From Pantoea nemavictus (GTDB taxonomy: Bacteria; Pseudomonadota; Gammaproteobacteria; Enterobacterales; Enterobacteriaceae): a DNA stretch of 64,000 bases. The notes beneath the pieces were generated by a model that was given only the letters and a program-made list of their open reading frames with translations, searched no databases and had not been told where the DNA came from. The position numbers and the translations under genes were made by a program. Of this stretch, positions 48,911-59,677 are shown piece by piece. Location: NCBI RefSeq assembly GCF_037479095.1, contig NZ_JBBGZW010000001.1, forward strand, positions 2,914,001 to 2,978,000, in the 5' to 3' direction. Numbering within the stretch: the first letter of the stretch is position 1; the number at the start of each line of letters is the position of its first letter.

Positions 48911-49705
48911 ATGCAGCATCCGCACCATGCAGAAACCACCTTCCGGCTGGATAACGTCAGTTTTCGTGTGCCAGGCCGCACGCTACTTCATCCGCTGTCT
49001 CTTACTTTTGCGCCAGGCAAAGTCACGGCGCTGATCGGACATAACGGCTCTGGTAAATCAACGCTGCTGAAGATGCTCGGTCGTCACCATGCGGCGAGTG
49101 AAGGGCGCGTATTGCTGAATGAGGATGCGGTAGATAACTGGGGCAGCAAAGATTTTGCGCGTCAGGTGGCGTATTTGCCACAGCAATTGCCCGCGGCGGA
49201 AGGGATGACGGTGCGTGAACTGGTGGCGATTGGTCGTTATCCGTGGCACGGCGCGCTGGGCCGTTATGGGCAGGAAGATCGCGACCGTGTCGAAGAGGCG
49301 ATTACGCTGGTGGGATTGAAACCGTTTGCCGGTCGACTGGTGGATAGCCTTTCCGGCGGTGAGCGCCAGCGTGCCTGGCTAGCGATGCTGGTGGCGCAGA
49401 ACAGCCGCTGCCTGCTGCTGGATGAACCGACTTCAGCGCTGGATATCGCCCATCAGGTTGATGTGCTGGCGCTGATTCAGCGTCTTAGTCGCGAACGCGG
49501 ATTAACGGTGATTGCGGTGTTGCACGATCTCAACATGGCGGCGCGCTATTGCGATCGGCTGGTGGCGCTGCGCGGTGGCGAAGTGATTGCCGAAGGTGGT
49601 CCCGAGGTGATCATGCAGGCTGATGTGCTGGGTAATATTTACGGTATCCCAATGGGAATTTTGCCGCATCCGCTCGGCGGCGCTCCCGTCAGTTTCGTTT
49701 ACTAA
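48911..49705 (+). CDS. fhuC: Ferrichrome ABC transporter ATPase FhuC
   Basis: 264-aa cytoplasmic ATPase (E. coli 265). Walker A GHNGSGKST, signature LSGGERQR, Walker B CLLLDEPTSALDIAHQ, switch His in VLHDLNMAARYC. ATG 48911 follows CAGGGA; an earlier in-frame ATG at 48836 lies in the repeat and is rejected. Powers ferric-hydroxamate uptake through FhuB. fhuD begins nine bases after its stop. Confidence 0.96.
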   Translation: MQHPHHAETTFRLDNVSFRVPGRTLLHPLSLTFAPGKVTALIGHNGSGKSTLLKMLGRHHAASEGRVLLNEDAVDNWGSKDFARQVAYLPQQLPAAEGMTVRELVAIGRYPWHGALGRYGQEDRDRVEEAITLVGLKPFAGRLVDSLSGGERQRAWLAMLVAQNSRCLLLDEPTSALDIAHQVDVLALIQRLSRERGLTVIAVLHDLNMAARYCDRLVALRGGEVIAEGGPEVIMQADVLGNIYGIPMGILPHPLGGAPVSFVY

Positions 49706-49714
49706 GGCCGCGCC

Positions 49715-50593
49715 ATGTTAGATATTTCCCGCCGCCGCCTGTTGACGGCGCTGGCGCTCTCTCCTCTGATGTCGGCATTGCCACTGCGTGCCGCACTACC
49801 CGATGCGCAGCGCATTCTGGCGCTGGAGTGGTTGCCGGTCGAGCTGCTGATGGCGCTCGGCGTGACGCCGCTTGGCGTAGCCGATATGCACAACTACAAC
49901 ATTTGGGTGGGCGACCCGCTGCTGCCGTCCAGCGTTATCGATCTCGGTCTGCGCACCGAACCCAATCTGGAGCTGATGACGCAGCTCGAACCTGCGCTGA
50001 TTCTGCACTCCAATGGTTACGGTCCGGCGCTGGATAAGTTGCAGCGCATTGCACCGACCATGGGATTTGATCTCAACAGCGGTGACGGCAAACCGCTTAG
50101 CACCGCACGCCATTCGCTGCAGGCGCTCGGCGCGCGTATTGGACGTGAAGCGCAGGCCGTGCAGCATCTGCAGGATGTTGACGAGCAGCTGGCGGCGGCA
50201 CGTGAACGGCTTCAACCCTGGGCCGATCGTCCGCTATTGCTGATGTCGCTGATGGATAGCCGCCATGCCATCACCTTCGGTAAAAACAGCCTGTTCCTTG
50301 AAGTGATGGAGATTCTTGGGTTGCGCAATGCGTGGCAGGGCGAAACTAACTTCTGGGGCAGTGCGGTCGTCGGGCTGGAGCGGCTGGCGGAGGTCGGTGA
50401 TGTGCAGGTGATCTGCTTCGATCACGATAACGATCGCGACATGCAGCAAGTGATGAAAACCGCACTGTGGCAGGCGCTGCCGTTCGTGCGCGCCCAGCGT
50501 TTCCAGCGCGTGCCGGCGGTGTGGTATTACGGCGCGACCTACTCGGCACTGAAATTTGTGCGCGTGCTGGAACACGCGCTGGAGTCGCACTGA
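49715..50593 (+). CDS. fhuD: Ferric-hydroxamate periplasmic binding protein FhuD
   Basis: 292-aa class III binding protein with a twin-arginine-like signal (SRRRLLTALALSPLMSALPL). The mature part holds the FhuD pattern RILALEWLPVELLMALG and the ligand-pocket Trp/Tyr-containing NIWVGDPLLPSSVIDLG. It delivers ferrichrome-type siderophores to FhuB. The stop TGA shares its last base with the fhuB ATG, giving tight coupling. Confidence 0.95.
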   Translation: MLDISRRRLLTALALSPLMSALPLRAALPDAQRILALEWLPVELLMALGVTPLGVADMHNYNIWVGDPLLPSSVIDLGLRTEPNLELMTQLEPALILHSNGYGPALDKLQRIAPTMGFDLNSGDGKPLSTARHSLQALGARIGREAQAVQHLQDVDEQLAAARERLQPWADRPLLLMSLMDSRHAITFGKNSLFLEVMEILGLRNAWQGETNFWGSAVVGLERLAEVGDVQVICFDHDNDRDMQQVMKTALWQALPFVRAQRFQRVPAVWYYGATYSALKFVRVLEHALESH

Positions 50594-52569
50594 TGCGCAA
50601 TCGTCTTTTTCCCGTCGCGCTGCTGAGTGCCGTGTTCCTGCTGGCGCTGGCGTTAACCTTTATCAATCTGCGTAACGCGTTGCCGATCGATCAGTGGTCG
50701 CAGGCGTTGTTTGCGCCGGATATCAACAATATCCAGCAGGTGGTGTTTCATCATAGTTTGCTGTCACGCCTGGCGCTGGCGCTGCTGGTCGGCGCAGGCC
50801 TCGGCTTAGCTGGGTTGCTGTTTCAACAGGTGCTGCGCAATCCGCTGGCCGAGCCCACCACGCTTGGTGTTTCTTCGGGGGCGCAACTCGGTATTACCGT
50901 GGCCACGCTGTGGCAACTGCCGGGTGGCGAGCTAACGCAGCAGTTTGCCGCGATGGGCGGCGCGGTGATTGTCGGCGTGCTGGTGTTTGGGGTCGCCTGG
51001 GGGAAACGTCTCTCGCCAGTGACGTTGATTCTTGCTGGTCTGGTGCTGAGCCTGTATGCCGGCTCGGTTAACCAGATTTTCGCCATCTTTAATCACGATC
51101 AGCTGCAGAACATGTTCCTGTGGAGCACCGGTGCGCTTAACCAGCTGGATGGCCACAACGTGGCGCAGCTGTGGCCGCGCCTGCTGCTGGCATTTGTGGT
51201 GGCGCTGGCGCTGTTGCGTCCGCTGACGCTGATGGGGCTGGATGATGGCGTAGCGAAAAATCTCGGCCTGGCGCTGTCGGCGGCGCGGATTGCCGCGCTG
51301 GCGCTGGCCATTCTGCTCAGCGCGCAGCTGGTCAATGTCGCGGGCATCATCGGCTTTATCGGCCTGTTTGCGCCGCTGCTGGCGAAGCTGCTCGGTGGAC
51401 GTCGGCTGATCAGCCGCATGTTACTTGCTCCGCTGATTGGTGCGCTGCTGCTGTGGCTGGCGGATCAATGCGTGCTGTGGCTCACCGGCCACTGGCGCGA
51501 AGTGTCCACCGGGACCGCGACCGCATTGATCGGTGTGCCGATTCTGCTGTGGCTTTTGCCGCGCTTGCGGACGGGCTCAGTCCCGCCGGCGCTCAATCAG
51601 GGCGATAAGGTGCCGGCAGAGCGGCAGAACGTGTTGCGCTGGTGCCTGATCGGATTAGTAATTCTTGGCTTGTTCAGTTGGATTGGCATCACCTTTGGGC
51701 GCGATGCACACGGCTTTGCGTGGGTGGGCGGCGACATGCTACAGCAGCTGCTGCCGTGGCGCGCGCCGCGCGTGCTGGCGGCGCTGGTCGTCGGCATGAT
51801 GCTCGGCGTGGCGGGAGCGCTGATTCAGCGCCTCACCGGCAATCCGATGGCGAGTCCGGAAGTGCTGGGCATTAGCTCGGGTGCGGCGTGTGGTGTGGTG
51901 GTGATGATGTTCTTCGTGCCGGGCGATGCGGTAGCGTGGCTGCTACCGGCTGGCGCACTTGGCGCAGCACTCACGCTGCTGGTCATCATGCTGGTGGCGA
52001 GTCGCGGCGGTTTCTCGCCAGAGCGTATGTTGCTGGCGGGAATGGCGCTCAATAGCGCATTCGTGACGTTATTGATGGTGCTGTTGGCGAGCGGCGATCC
52101 GCGTATGGGCGGCTTACTGAGCTGGATTTCTGGTTCGACCTACAACATCAACATGCAGCAGGCCGTTCAAAGCGCAGTGGTTGGCGTGGTGCTGATTGCC
52201 CTGGCGCCGCTGGCGAGCCGCTGGTTAACGCTACTGCCGCTTGGCAGCGCTACCGCGCGTTCGGCGGGCATGGCGCTCACCACCTCACGCCTCAGTTTGC
52301 TGCTGCTGGCGGCAGCGCTGACCGCCACGGCAACCTTAACCATCGGGCCGCTGAGTTTTGTCGGGCTAATGGCGCCGCATATTGTGCGCATGCTCGGTTT
52401 CCGCCGTGCATTGCCGCAAGTGTTGATGGCCGGCTTATTGGGTGGGGGATTGATGATCTTCGCTGACTGGTGCGGCAGAATGCTGGCGTTTCCGGATCAG
52501 ATTCCAGCTGGCCTGATGGCCACCTTCTTCGGTGCGCCGTACTTTATCTGGTTACTGCGGCGGGCATAG
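50593..52569 (+). CDS. fhuB: Ferric-hydroxamate ABC permease FhuB
   Basis: 658-aa inner-membrane permease, a natural tandem fusion of two FecCD-type halves as in E. coli (660 aa). Each half has the coupling-helix Gly-rich segment (N-terminal GLGLAGLLFQQVLRNPLAEP; C-terminal GVAGALIQRLTGNPMASPE) and ends with the GPLSFVGLMAPHIVR type motif. About 20 TM segments. ATG 50593 overlaps the fhuD stop; a longer frame from 50467 lies inside fhuD and is rejected. Last gene of fhuACDB. Confidence 0.96.
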   Translation: MRNRLFPVALLSAVFLLALALTFINLRNALPIDQWSQALFAPDINNIQQVVFHHSLLSRLALALLVGAGLGLAGLLFQQVLRNPLAEPTTLGVSSGAQLGITVATLWQLPGGELTQQFAAMGGAVIVGVLVFGVAWGKRLSPVTLILAGLVLSLYAGSVNQIFAIFNHDQLQNMFLWSTGALNQLDGHNVAQLWPRLLLAFVVALALLRPLTLMGLDDGVAKNLGLALSAARIAALALAILLSAQLVNVAGIIGFIGLFAPLLAKLLGGRRLISRMLLAPLIGALLLWLADQCVLWLTGHWREVSTGTATALIGVPILLWLLPRLRTGSVPPALNQGDKVPAERQNVLRWCLIGLVILGLFSWIGITFGRDAHGFAWVGGDMLQQLLPWRAPRVLAALVVGMMLGVAGALIQRLTGNPMASPEVLGISSGAACGVVVMMFFVPGDAVAWLLPAGALGAALTLLVIMLVASRGGFSPERMLLAGMALNSAFVTLLMVLLASGDPRMGGLLSWISGSTYNINMQQAVQSAVVGVVLIALAPLASRWLTLLPLGSATARSAGMALTTSRLSLLLLAAALTATATLTIGPLSFVGLMAPHIVRMLGFRRALPQVLMAGLLGGGLMIFADWCGRMLAFPDQIPAGLMATFFGAPYFIWLLRRA

Positions 52570-52572
52570 CAA

Positions 52573-52594
52573 AAGGGCGCCAGTTGGCGCCCTT
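52573..52594. terminator. Bidirectional terminator between fhuB and hemL
   Basis: AAGGGCGCC / GGCGCCCTT, a perfect 9-bp stem around AGTT. On the minus strand TTGCTATG follows; on the plus strand GTCATTT. Serves both convergent genes. Confidence 0.8.
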
Positions 52595-52599
52595 GTCAT

Positions 52600-53880
52600 T
52601 TACAGCTGCGCGAAGCTGCGGCGTGCAGCATCGATGGTGCGTTGGATATCTTCCTGACTGTGCGCCAGCGACATAAAGCCTGCTTCGAAGGCGGAAGGCG
52701 CGAGATAAACGCCTTCTTCCAGCATCAGGTGGAAGAAGCGCTTAAAGCGCTCTACGTCACACTGCGTCACGTCCTGATAGCAGGTCACTTCAGCAGCATC
52801 GGTGAAGAAAATACCGAACATGCCGCCAACGTGGTTAATCACCAACGGAATGTTCTCTGCCTTTGCGGCGGCCAGCAAACCTTTTGCCAACTGCGTGGTT
52901 AAGTCGGTCAAGGTGCTGTGCGTACCCGGCTGCGCAATCTGCGACAGACAAGCAAAGCCGGCGGCCATGGCAATCGGGTTACCGGACAGCGTACCTGCCT
53001 GATAAACCGGGCCGGTCGGTGCCAGCGCATCCATCACATCACGACGACCGCCAAAGGCGCCAACAGGCATGCCGCCGCCGATGATTTTACCGAGGCAGGT
53101 CAGGTCTGGCGTTACGTCGTAATAGGCTTGAGCACCGCCCAGCGCCACGCGGAAACCGGTCATCACTTCGTCGATGATCAGCAGCGCGCCAAATTCGTCA
53201 CACAGCGCGCGCAGGCCTGGCAGGAAGTCCGGCTGCGGTGGAATACAGTTCATGTTGCCCGCTACCGGCTCAACGATGATGCAGGCAATATCCTCTGGAT
53301 ATTGCTCGAAAGCAGCACGCACCGTGCTCAAATCGTTGTAGGTGCAGGTCAGCGTGTGTTTGGCGAAATCGGCCGGTACGCCCGGCGAGTTTGGCTGGCC
53401 GAGCGTCAGCGCGCCGGAACCGGCTTTCACCAGCAGGCAGTCGGCGTGACCATGGTAACAGCCTTCGAACTTGATGATTTTGTCGCGATGGGTGAAGCCG
53501 CGCGCCAGGCGAATGGCGCTCATGGTGGCTTCGGTGCCGGAGTTCACCATGCGCACCATGTCCATGCTTGGCACCAGCTCGCACACCAGCTCGGCCATTT
53601 TCACTTCCATCTCGGTGGGAGCGCCGAAGCTCAGACCGCGTGCGGCGGCTTCAATCACCGCATTACGGATAGTGGCATTGTTATGACCGAGCACCATCGG
53701 GCCCCACGAACCGACATAATCGATATAACCTTTGCCGTCGGCGTCGTAAAGATACGCACCGTCAGCGCGTTCGATGAACAGCGGCACACCGCCTACACCG
53801 GTAAAAGCACGTACCGGGGAGTTCACACCGCCGGGAATCAGGCGTTGCGCTGCGGTATACAGGTTTTCTGACTTACTCAT
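52600..53880 (-). CDS. hemL: Glutamate-1-semialdehyde 2,1-aminomutase HemL
   Basis: 426-aa PLP enzyme making 5-aminolevulinate for heme; same length as E. coli HemL. PLP lysine in [17 protein letters not shown], and the gating region [34 protein letters not shown] contains the cofactor Asp. ATG 53880 gives [20 protein letters not shown]; the longer frame to 54012 is rejected. In E. coli clcA follows toward erpA; here hemL and erpA are divergent neighbours. Confidence 0.97.
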   Translation of the reverse strand: MSKSENLYTAAQRLIPGGVNSPVRAFTGVGGVPLFIERADGAYLYDADGKGYIDYVGSWGPMVLGHNNATIRNAVIEAAARGLSFGAPTEMEVKMAELVCELVPSMDMVRMVNSGTEATMSAIRLARGFTHRDKIIKFEGCYHGHADCLLVKAGSGALTLGQPNSPGVPADFAKHTLTCTYNDLSTVRAAFEQYPEDIACIIVEPVAGNMNCIPPQPDFLPGLRALCDEFGALLIIDEVMTGFRVALGGAQAYYDVTPDLTCLGKIIGGGMPVGAFGGRRDVMDALAPTGPVYQAGTLSGNPIAMAAGFACLSQIAQPGTHSTLTDLTTQLAKGLLAAAKAENIPLVINHVGGMFGIFFTDAAEVTCYQDVTQCDVERFKRFFHLMLEEGVYLAPSAFEAGFMSLAHSQEDIQRTIDAARRSFAQL

Positions 53881-54080
53881 GGTTCTGCTCCTGCTGTTCG
53901 GGAAAAAATCTGGCGCCATTCTACGGGAAGAACGGCTTGCGCTAAAGTTTAGGGTATATACTTTCATGCGCATGCGGCGGCACACACTGCCAAGCTTGAG
54001 ACTTGATTGCACTGCACGGCTGGCAGATAATAGCGAAATTAAGGTCGTTTTCTGACCTCGACGTTTACCCGGAGTAAAAG

Positions 54081-54428
54081 ATGAGTGACGACTTAGCAGC
54101 GCTGCCTTTGCAATTCACTGATGCAGCAGCAAAAAAAGTGAAAAACCTGATTTCTGATGAAGAGAATCCGGAGCTGAAACTGCGCGTTTATATTACCGGC
54201 GGCGGTTGCAGCGGTTTCCAATACGGCTTCACGTTTGACGATCAAATGAATGACGGCGACATGACCATCGAAAAACAGGGTGTGGCGCTGGTGGTTGATC
54301 CAATGAGCCTGCAATATCTGGTGGGCGGTTCGGTGGATTACACTGAAGGTCTGGAAGGTTCACGTTTTATCGTAACTAACCCCAATGCCAAAACCACCTG
54401 CGGTTGCGGTTCTTCCTTTAGCATCTAA
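54081..54428 (+). CDS. erpA: Iron-sulfur cluster insertion protein ErpA
   Basis: 115-aa A-type Fe-S carrier (E. coli 114). Three conserved Cys: [11 protein letters not shown] and the C-terminal [11 protein letters not shown]. It passes clusters to apo-enzymes such as IspG/IspH. GGAG precedes ATG by nine bases. Stands alone, separated from the next gene, a convergent small secreted protein. Confidence 0.97.
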   Translation: MSDDLAALPLQFTDAAAKKVKNLISDEENPELKLRVYITGGGCSGFQYGFTFDDQMNDGDMTIEKQGVALVVDPMSLQYLVGGSVDYTEGLEGSRFIVTNPNAKTTCGCGSSFSI

Positions 54429-54463
54429 TGCTGCTTCTGGCTGCCGTTCTGGTAGCCAGGTTC

Positions 54464-54715
54464 CTACCACTCAATAGTCACTAAGCGCGCCGATTCGCGG
54501 CGTTGTGCATCGCGTTTTAGTATCCTTTCGGTAATACGTGGTTGCGCGCTGAAGTGGCGTCCGCAGTCAATGCTCGGCAGAGTATGTTCATTCTGGCGCG
54601 AAATATCGCAACGTGAGAATAACGTCAAGGTGACGGCAATAGAGCCGGTTGAGGTAGCCGCATTCAATGGCGCAGCGATCACGAGCCCTATGGCCAGCAG
54701 CAGAGCTCTGGTCAT
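54464..54715 (-). CDS. Small secreted hypothetical protein, 83 aa
   Basis: Not recognised. It begins MTRALLLAIGLVIAAPLNAA, a clear signal peptide, leaving about 63 residues. Two Cys occur (FSRCDISRQ, SIDCGRHF), placed to form a disulfide in the periplasm, and the C-terminus is Arg-rich. AGGA lies 8 bases before the ATG. It occupies the erpA-btuF interval where E. coli has yadS. SGSIAVTLTLFSRC-like wording recalls pilin/adhesin-type beta strands, but no function can be claimed. Confidence 0.65.
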   Translation of the reverse strand: MTRALLLAIGLVIAAPLNAATSTGSIAVTLTLFSRCDISRQNEHTLPSIDCGRHFSAQPRITERILKRDAQRRESARLVTIEW

Positions 54716-54822
54716 GAATAGTTCCTGGTGAAGACAAAATTGCGCTAAGCGCTAAAATGGGCACAGAGCATACGTGGCCGCTGCGCCTTGTATTATGATC
54801 AACGACAATTTCTGCCGGATCT

Positions 54823-55632
54823 TTAATCTTTTTTGGTGTTATTTTTCGCCGGATGTAAATTCGCACACAGCTGTTTCGCTGCCAGTAGCATGCGTGGGCC
54901 GGGGCGGCTCAGCCAGTCGTCATTGATGGCAATCACCGGCACAGTAAGCTGCGGCTGCCAGAATTTGGCGATGCTGACGGCCTGCGTTGCGTCACCGCCG
55001 ATGACAATCGCCTGCGGATGGCGCATCAGCACCTGCTCACGACTTACCTGCGGCCAGCTAACGGCGCTATCAGCGAAAATATTCCTTCCGCCACACAACT
55101 CAATTACCTGATTCTGCATGGTGTTGCGCGCAGCGGTAAACAGCGGCTGCTGGCCAAACTGCAAAAACAGCGCTATCGGCGCGCCGTGCTGATACTGTTG
55201 CCGCAGCGCCACCTCCTGTGCCCGTAATGTCTGGGCGGCATCAATGGCCTGCTGCGGCTGCGGACTCCACTGCTGTAATCCGGCCAGCGCATCAATCATT
55301 TGATCGAGGGTTTGCGGATCAATCCACTCAACTTTAAGGCCGAAACGTTGCAACTGTTCGATTTGCCGTTGCGGATTACCGCCACGCCACGCCAGCACCA
55401 CATCCGGCTTGAGTTGCAGAATACGTTCAACGTTGATGCCCTGCCAGTTTGCTACCTGTTCCAGCGCCCTGGCTGGCGCCGGATAATCAGAGAAAGCGCT
55501 GACCGCGACCGGCGTAATGCCGGCAGCAAAGGCCAACTCGGTTAAATGAGGTGAAAGGGTGATAACGCGTGGTGCGGCGGCGAACAGGCTATTGCACAGC
55601 AGCAATAGCCCGAGCAGAAGATGTTTAGCCAC
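54823..55632 (-). CDS. btuF: Vitamin B12 periplasmic binding protein BtuF
   Basis: 269-aa class III binding protein with signal peptide [20 protein letters not shown]. The mature part has [18 protein letters not shown] and [20 protein letters not shown], the BtuF/FhuD-like fold landmarks. It captures cobalamin for BtuCD, whose genes are not here. The start overlaps the mtnN stop by eight bases, the same coupling as in E. coli. Confidence 0.94.
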   Translation of the reverse strand: MAKHLLLGLLLLCNSLFAAAPRVITLSPHLTELAFAAGITPVAVSAFSDYPAPARALEQVANWQGINVERILQLKPDVVLAWRGGNPQRQIEQLQRFGLKVEWIDPQTLDQMIDALAGLQQWSPQPQQAIDAAQTLRAQEVALRQQYQHGAPIALFLQFGQQPLFTAARNTMQNQVIELCGGRNIFADSAVSWPQVSREQVLMRHPQAIVIGGDATQAVSIAKFWQPQLTVPVIAINDDWLSRPGPRMLLAAKQLCANLHPAKNNTKKD

Positions 55633-56323
55633 GCGCCAGCTGCGCCAGCAGGTTTTCTACCATCAGCGAAGATTGTTTTGCCGCAACGCTGAGGAACTCA
55701 TCGAAGCTGAGATGAGACTCTTGATCGGCAACGTCAGAAATAGCGCGTACCACCACGAATGGCACGTTAAATTGATGGCAAACATGGCCAATCGCCGTGG
55801 CTTCCATCTCTACCGCAATCGCCTGCGGGAAGGTGCTACGGATGCGCGCCAATGGCTCGGCACCGTTGATAAACGCATCGCCGCTCACCACTAAACCGCG
55901 CACTGCGTTGAGATCGAGTTGCTTAATAACCTGCTCGGCGGCCGCAATCAGTTTGTCATCTGCAGCGAAGGCAGCAGGGCAACCGGCCATTTGGCCTGGT
56001 TCATAGCCGAAGGCGGTAACATCCGCATCGTGATAACGCACTTCATCTGATACCACGATATCGCCCACTTTCAGCGTTGATGCCAATCCGCCCGCAGAAC
56101 CGGTATTAATCACCACATCGGGTTTGCACAGTTCAAGCAGCAGCGTGGTACCCAGCGCGGCAGCGACTTTACCAATGCCTGATTTCAGCAGCGCCACTTC
56201 AACACCGTTCAGCGTGCCGGTGTAAATTTCGCAGCCAGCCAGCGTAAGTGTCTGGCGGTTTTCAATTTTGTCACGCAGCAGGGTAACTTCCTGCTCCATC
56301 GCGCCAATAATGCCTACTTTCAT
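55625..56323 (-). CDS. mtnN: MTA/SAH nucleosidase MtnN
   Basis: 232-aa enzyme cleaving adenine from S-adenosylhomocysteine, methylthioadenosine and 5'-deoxyadenosine; same length as E. coli Mtn[21 protein letters not shown] carries the catalytic Glu12, and [16 protein letters not shown] and [10 protein letters not shown] the ribose Glu and catalytic Asp. Divergent from dgt and coupled to btuF downstream. Confidence 0.97.
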   Translation of the reverse strand: MKVGIIGAMEQEVTLLRDKIENRQTLTLAGCEIYTGTLNGVEVALLKSGIGKVAAALGTTLLLELCKPDVVINTGSAGGLASTLKVGDIVVSDEVRYHDADVTAFGYEPGQMAGCPAAFAADDKLIAAAEQVIKQLDLNAVRGLVVSGDAFINGAEPLARIRSTFPQAIAVEMEATAIGHVCHQFNVPFVVVRAISDVADQESHLSFDEFLSVAAKQSSLMVENLLAQLARG

Positions 56324-56420
56324 AAGAATCTCGCTAATTTAATGGATGTAACCCGCAAAAGTGAGGCATAGTCTAACATGGCTGATTGAGGAAGAATTCA
56401 CGAAAAAATAAGGGGTAATT

Positions 56421-57914
56421 ATGGCGACGATCAATTTCAGGAAGAAGATCAGTTTCACCCGCCCTTATACCAGCCGCAAAGATCCCGAAGGGGAATACTA
56501 TATTACCCGCCATTTTGAGAGCGATCGTGGACGCATTATTAACTCCGCTGCCATTCGCCGTCTGCAACAGAAAACTCAGGTATTCCCGCTGGAACGCAAT
56601 GCCGCAGTGCGTTCGCGTCTGACGCATTCACTGGAAGTGCAGCAAACCGGGCGTTATATCACCAAAGAGATTCTGCAAGCGCTGAAAACGCAGGGCGGCG
56701 GACTGGCGAATTATGGGCTGAATGAGTTTGAAGGCGCGTTTGAAAGCCTGATTGAAATGGCCTGCCTGCTACACGATGTCGGCAATCCGCCTTTTGGTCA
56801 TTTCGGTGAAGCGGCGATCAATGATTGGTTCGATGATAACCTGCCTGCTGAATTAGTCGATCCGCTGGTAGCCGGGGTTGGCGACGATATTGCACGCTCA
56901 GCATTCGACCAATTAAATGCCATGATCCGCCAGGATTTATGCCACTTTGAAGGCAATGCGCAAGCGATTCGCCTGGTGCATACGCTGCTGCAACTTAATC
57001 TCAGCTACGCGCAGGTTGCCTGTATTTTGAAATATACCGCACCGGCATGGTGGCAAGGTGATAAACCGGCTGAGTTTAGCGTGTTAATGAAGAAACCGGG
57101 TTTCTACTTATCCGAACGCGAATATGTTGCCGAGTTACGTGACGCGACAAATATTAAAGAGCATCATCGTTTTCCCCTGACCTGGATAATGGAAGCCGCC
57201 GATGATATCTCTTATTGCATCGCCGATCTTGATGACGCGGTGGAAAAAGATATCTTCCATGTTGAAACGCTGTATAAGCATTTGCTCGAGGCCTGGGGGA
57301 CGGTCAAAAACGGTGATGTCTTCAGCCGCACCATCGGTGATGCATGGAAAGAGGCCAATCAGAAAAAGCGTCGCAGTATCAGCGATCAATTCTTTATGTC
57401 GCTGCGGGTTAATGTGCAGAACGTATTAGTTAGCCATGCGGTACGGCGTTTTATCGATAATCTGCCCGCTATTTTCGAAGGCAATTTCAATCATGCATTA
57501 TTGGAAGATGACGGTGAAGAAGGGCGCTTGCTTAACTTATTTAAGACGGTTGCACGCCAGCAGGTGTTTAATCATCCGGAAGTCGAGCAGCTGGAGTTGC
57601 AGGGCTACCGCGTGATTAAAGGGCTGCTGGAGATATATCAATCCTTGCTGTTGCTGGATTATGAGCAATTTACCACGTTAATGAACGATGATTTCCTGGC
57701 AAAGCATCCGATTGAAACCCGTCTGTTTCATAAGCTTTCCGGAAAACACCGTAAAGCTTATCAACAACACATGCGTTCATTAATCGTTGAGCATAAATAT
57801 CAGCGTTTGTTGTGGGAACGTTATTATCGTGCGCGCCTGATTCAGGACTACATTAGTGGAATGACAGACAATTATGCCTGGGATGAATATCGTCGTTTGA
57901 TGGCGGTGGAATAA
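56421..57914 (+). CDS. dgt: dGTP triphosphohydrolase Dgt
   Basis: 497-aa HD-domain enzyme (E. coli 505) that releases triphosphate from dGTP. Metal-site motif HD in [18 protein letters not shown] near residue 117, [10 protein letters not shown] upstream, and [17 protein letters not shown] containing the downstream metal Asp. AAGGGG before ATG. It is divergent from mtnN, as in E. coli. The 136-base gap to degP carries a sigma-E promoter. Confidence 0.96.
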   Translation: MATINFRKKISFTRPYTSRKDPEGEYYITRHFESDRGRIINSAAIRRLQQKTQVFPLERNAAVRSRLTHSLEVQQTGRYITKEILQALKTQGGGLANYGLNEFEGAFESLIEMACLLHDVGNPPFGHFGEAAINDWFDDNLPAELVDPLVAGVGDDIARSAFDQLNAMIRQDLCHFEGNAQAIRLVHTLLQLNLSYAQVACILKYTAPAWWQGDKPAEFSVLMKKPGFYLSEREYVAELRDATNIKEHHRFPLTWIMEAADDISYCIADLDDAVEKDIFHVETLYKHLLEAWGTVKNGDVFSRTIGDAWKEANQKKRRSISDQFFMSLRVNVQNVLVSHAVRRFIDNLPAIFEGNFNHALLEDDGEEGRLLNLFKTVARQQVFNHPEVEQLELQGYRVIKGLLEIYQSLLLLDYEQFTTLMNDDFLAKHPIETRLFHKLSGKHRKAYQQHMRSLIVEHKYQRLLWERYYRARLIQDYISGMTDNYAWDEYRRLMAVE

Positions 57915-57969
57915 GCGCGGATTTGTAAAGACGAAGAACAATTTTTTACCTTTGCCTAAAACTTTATTA

Positions 57970-57997
57970 GGAACTTCGCGCTAAAAACTTAATCTCA
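57970..57997 (+). promoter_or_regulatory. Sigma-E promoter of degP
   Basis: -35 GGAACTT (57970-57976), 16-base spacer, -10 TCTCA (57993-57997; consensus TCTGA). This closely follows the known E. coli degP sigma-E promoter and lies 53 bases before the ATG, so degP should respond to misfolded outer-membrane proteins. Confidence 0.85.
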
Positions 57998-58050
57998 TCA
58001 TCACGACCACAGCAATGGTCTGGCCGTACTTCTTAGAGAGACACAGATAA

Positions 58051-59493
58051 ATGAAAAAAAACACAATTATGCTGGCGTTGGCGCTGAGTTTCGGCGCGGC
58101 AATGGGTCCTGTGAGTGCATTCGCAGCGGAGACAGCGTCTTCTTCGAGCCAACAGTTGCCAAGCCTGGCACCGATGCTGGAAAAAGTCATGCCTTCCGTG
58201 GTGAGCATCAGCGTTGAAGGCAGCACCACGGTTAAAACCCCACGCATGCCTCAGCAGTTCCAGCAATTCTTTGGTGATAATTCACCGTTCTGCCAGGACG
58301 GTTCTCCGTTCCAGAGCTCACCGATGTGCCAGAACGGCGGCGGTGAGGGTGGTGGCGCAGAGGGCGGTGCCAACGCGCAGAAACAGCAGTTCCGCGCGCT
58401 GGGTTCCGGCGTGGTGATCAATGCAGATAAAGGTTATGTCGTTACCAACAACCACGTGGTGGACAACGCCACCAAAATTCAGGTTCAGCTGAGCGATGGT
58501 CGTCGCTACGACGCCAAAGTGATCGGCAAAGATCCGCAATCTGATATCGCGTTGATTCAGCTGCAGGATGCGAAAAACCTTACTGCAATTAAGATTGCCG
58601 ATTCTGACAACCTGCGCGTCGGTGATTACACCGTGGCGATTGGTAACCCGTATGGTCTTGGCGAAACGGTCACCTCAGGTATCGTTTCCGCACTGGGTCG
58701 AAGCGGCCTGAACGTTGAGAATTATGAAAACTTTATCCAGACCGATGCGGCGATTAACCGCGGTAACTCCGGCGGTGCGCTGGTTAACCTCAACGGTGAG
58801 CTGATCGGTATTAACACCGCGATTCTGGCGCCGGACGGCGGCAACATCGGCATCGGCTTTGCTATCCCAAGCTCAATGGTGAAAAACCTGACCGCGCAGA
58901 TGGTGGAATATGGTCAGGTGAAACGCGGCGAGCTGGGCATTATGGGCACCGAGCTTAACTCCGAACTGGCGAAAGCGATGAAAGTTGATGCGCAGCGCGG
59001 CGCCTTTGTCAGCCAGGTACTGCCAAACTCTGCCGCGGCGAAAGCTGGCGTGAAGGCCGGTGACGTGGTGGTGTCAATGAACGGTAAAGCCCTGACCAGC
59101 TTCGCGGCGTTGCGTGCTGAAGTCGGCTCGCTGCCGGTGGGCACTAAGCTGCAGCTGGGTCTGCTGCGTGAGGGCAAACCGGTGAACGTCACGGTTGAAC
59201 TGCAGCAGAGCTCGCAGGAGAAGGTGCAGTCCGCCACCATTTACACCGGTATTGAAGGCGCCGATCTCAGCAATATCGACACAAACGGCCAGAAAGGCGT
59301 GCGAGTTGATAATGTGAAAGCGGGTAGCGCAGCGGCGCGTATCGGCCTGAAGAAAGGTGATGTCATCCTCGGTGTGAACCAGCAAGCGGTGGCTAATCTC
59401 GGCGAACTGCGTAAGGTGCTCGACACCAAGCCTTCAGTGCTGGCACTGAACGTGCAGCGCGGAGATAGCAGCCTGTATCTGCTGATGCAGTAA
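58051..59493 (+). CDS. degP: Periplasmic serine protease/chaperone DegP
   Basis: 480-aa HtrA-family protein. Signal peptide ending AFA. Catalytic triad in TNNHVVDNA (His), DPQSDIALIQL (Asp) and NRGNSGGALVN (Ser), followed by two PDZ domains (from about residues 290 and 395). The LA loop (about residues 75-110) has two Cys and a Gly-rich stretch. It degrades or refolds misfolded envelope proteins. Strong hairpin terminator after the stop. Confidence 0.97.
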   Translation: MKKNTIMLALALSFGAAMGPVSAFAAETASSSSQQLPSLAPMLEKVMPSVVSISVEGSTTVKTPRMPQQFQQFFGDNSPFCQDGSPFQSSPMCQNGGGEGGGAEGGANAQKQQFRALGSGVVINADKGYVVTNNHVVDNATKIQVQLSDGRRYDAKVIGKDPQSDIALIQLQDAKNLTAIKIADSDNLRVGDYTVAIGNPYGLGETVTSGIVSALGRSGLNVENYENFIQTDAAINRGNSGGALVNLNGELIGINTAILAPDGGNIGIGFAIPSSMVKNLTAQMVEYGQVKRGELGIMGTELNSELAKAMKVDAQRGAFVSQVLPNSAAAKAGVKAGDVVVSMNGKALTSFAALRAEVGSLPVGTKLQLGLLREGKPVNVTVELQQSSQEKVQSATIYTGIEGADLSNIDTNGQKGVRVDNVKAGSAAARIGLKKGDVILGVNQQAVANLGELRKVLDTKPSVLALNVQRGDSSLYLLMQ

Positions 59494-59512
59494 GTTTCCG
59501 GTTGTTAATGGC

Positions 59513-59537
59513 AGGCGAGCTTCGGCTCGCCTTTTTT
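59513..59537 (+). terminator. degP terminator
   Basis: AGGCGAGC / GCTCGCCT stem around TTCG followed by a T-run, 20 bases after the degP stop. Confidence 0.93.
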
Positions 59538-59677
59538 ACGCCTGGGCAAATGTCCGGTAATGAATGTGACGTCCACCGCAAATCCCGCATAATCCTTCTG
59601 GCTATGTGCAGTTGCACAATGTCAGCGCCTTAATGGATGCGTATTCTGTCGGTTCGTCCTTACCTCCGGAGTGTTTG

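Noticed and set aside
52918..53871. 317-codon plus-strand frame opposite hemL
   Set aside because: Complete overlap with hemL, His/Arg/Gln-rich composition typical of antisense reading of GC-rich genes.
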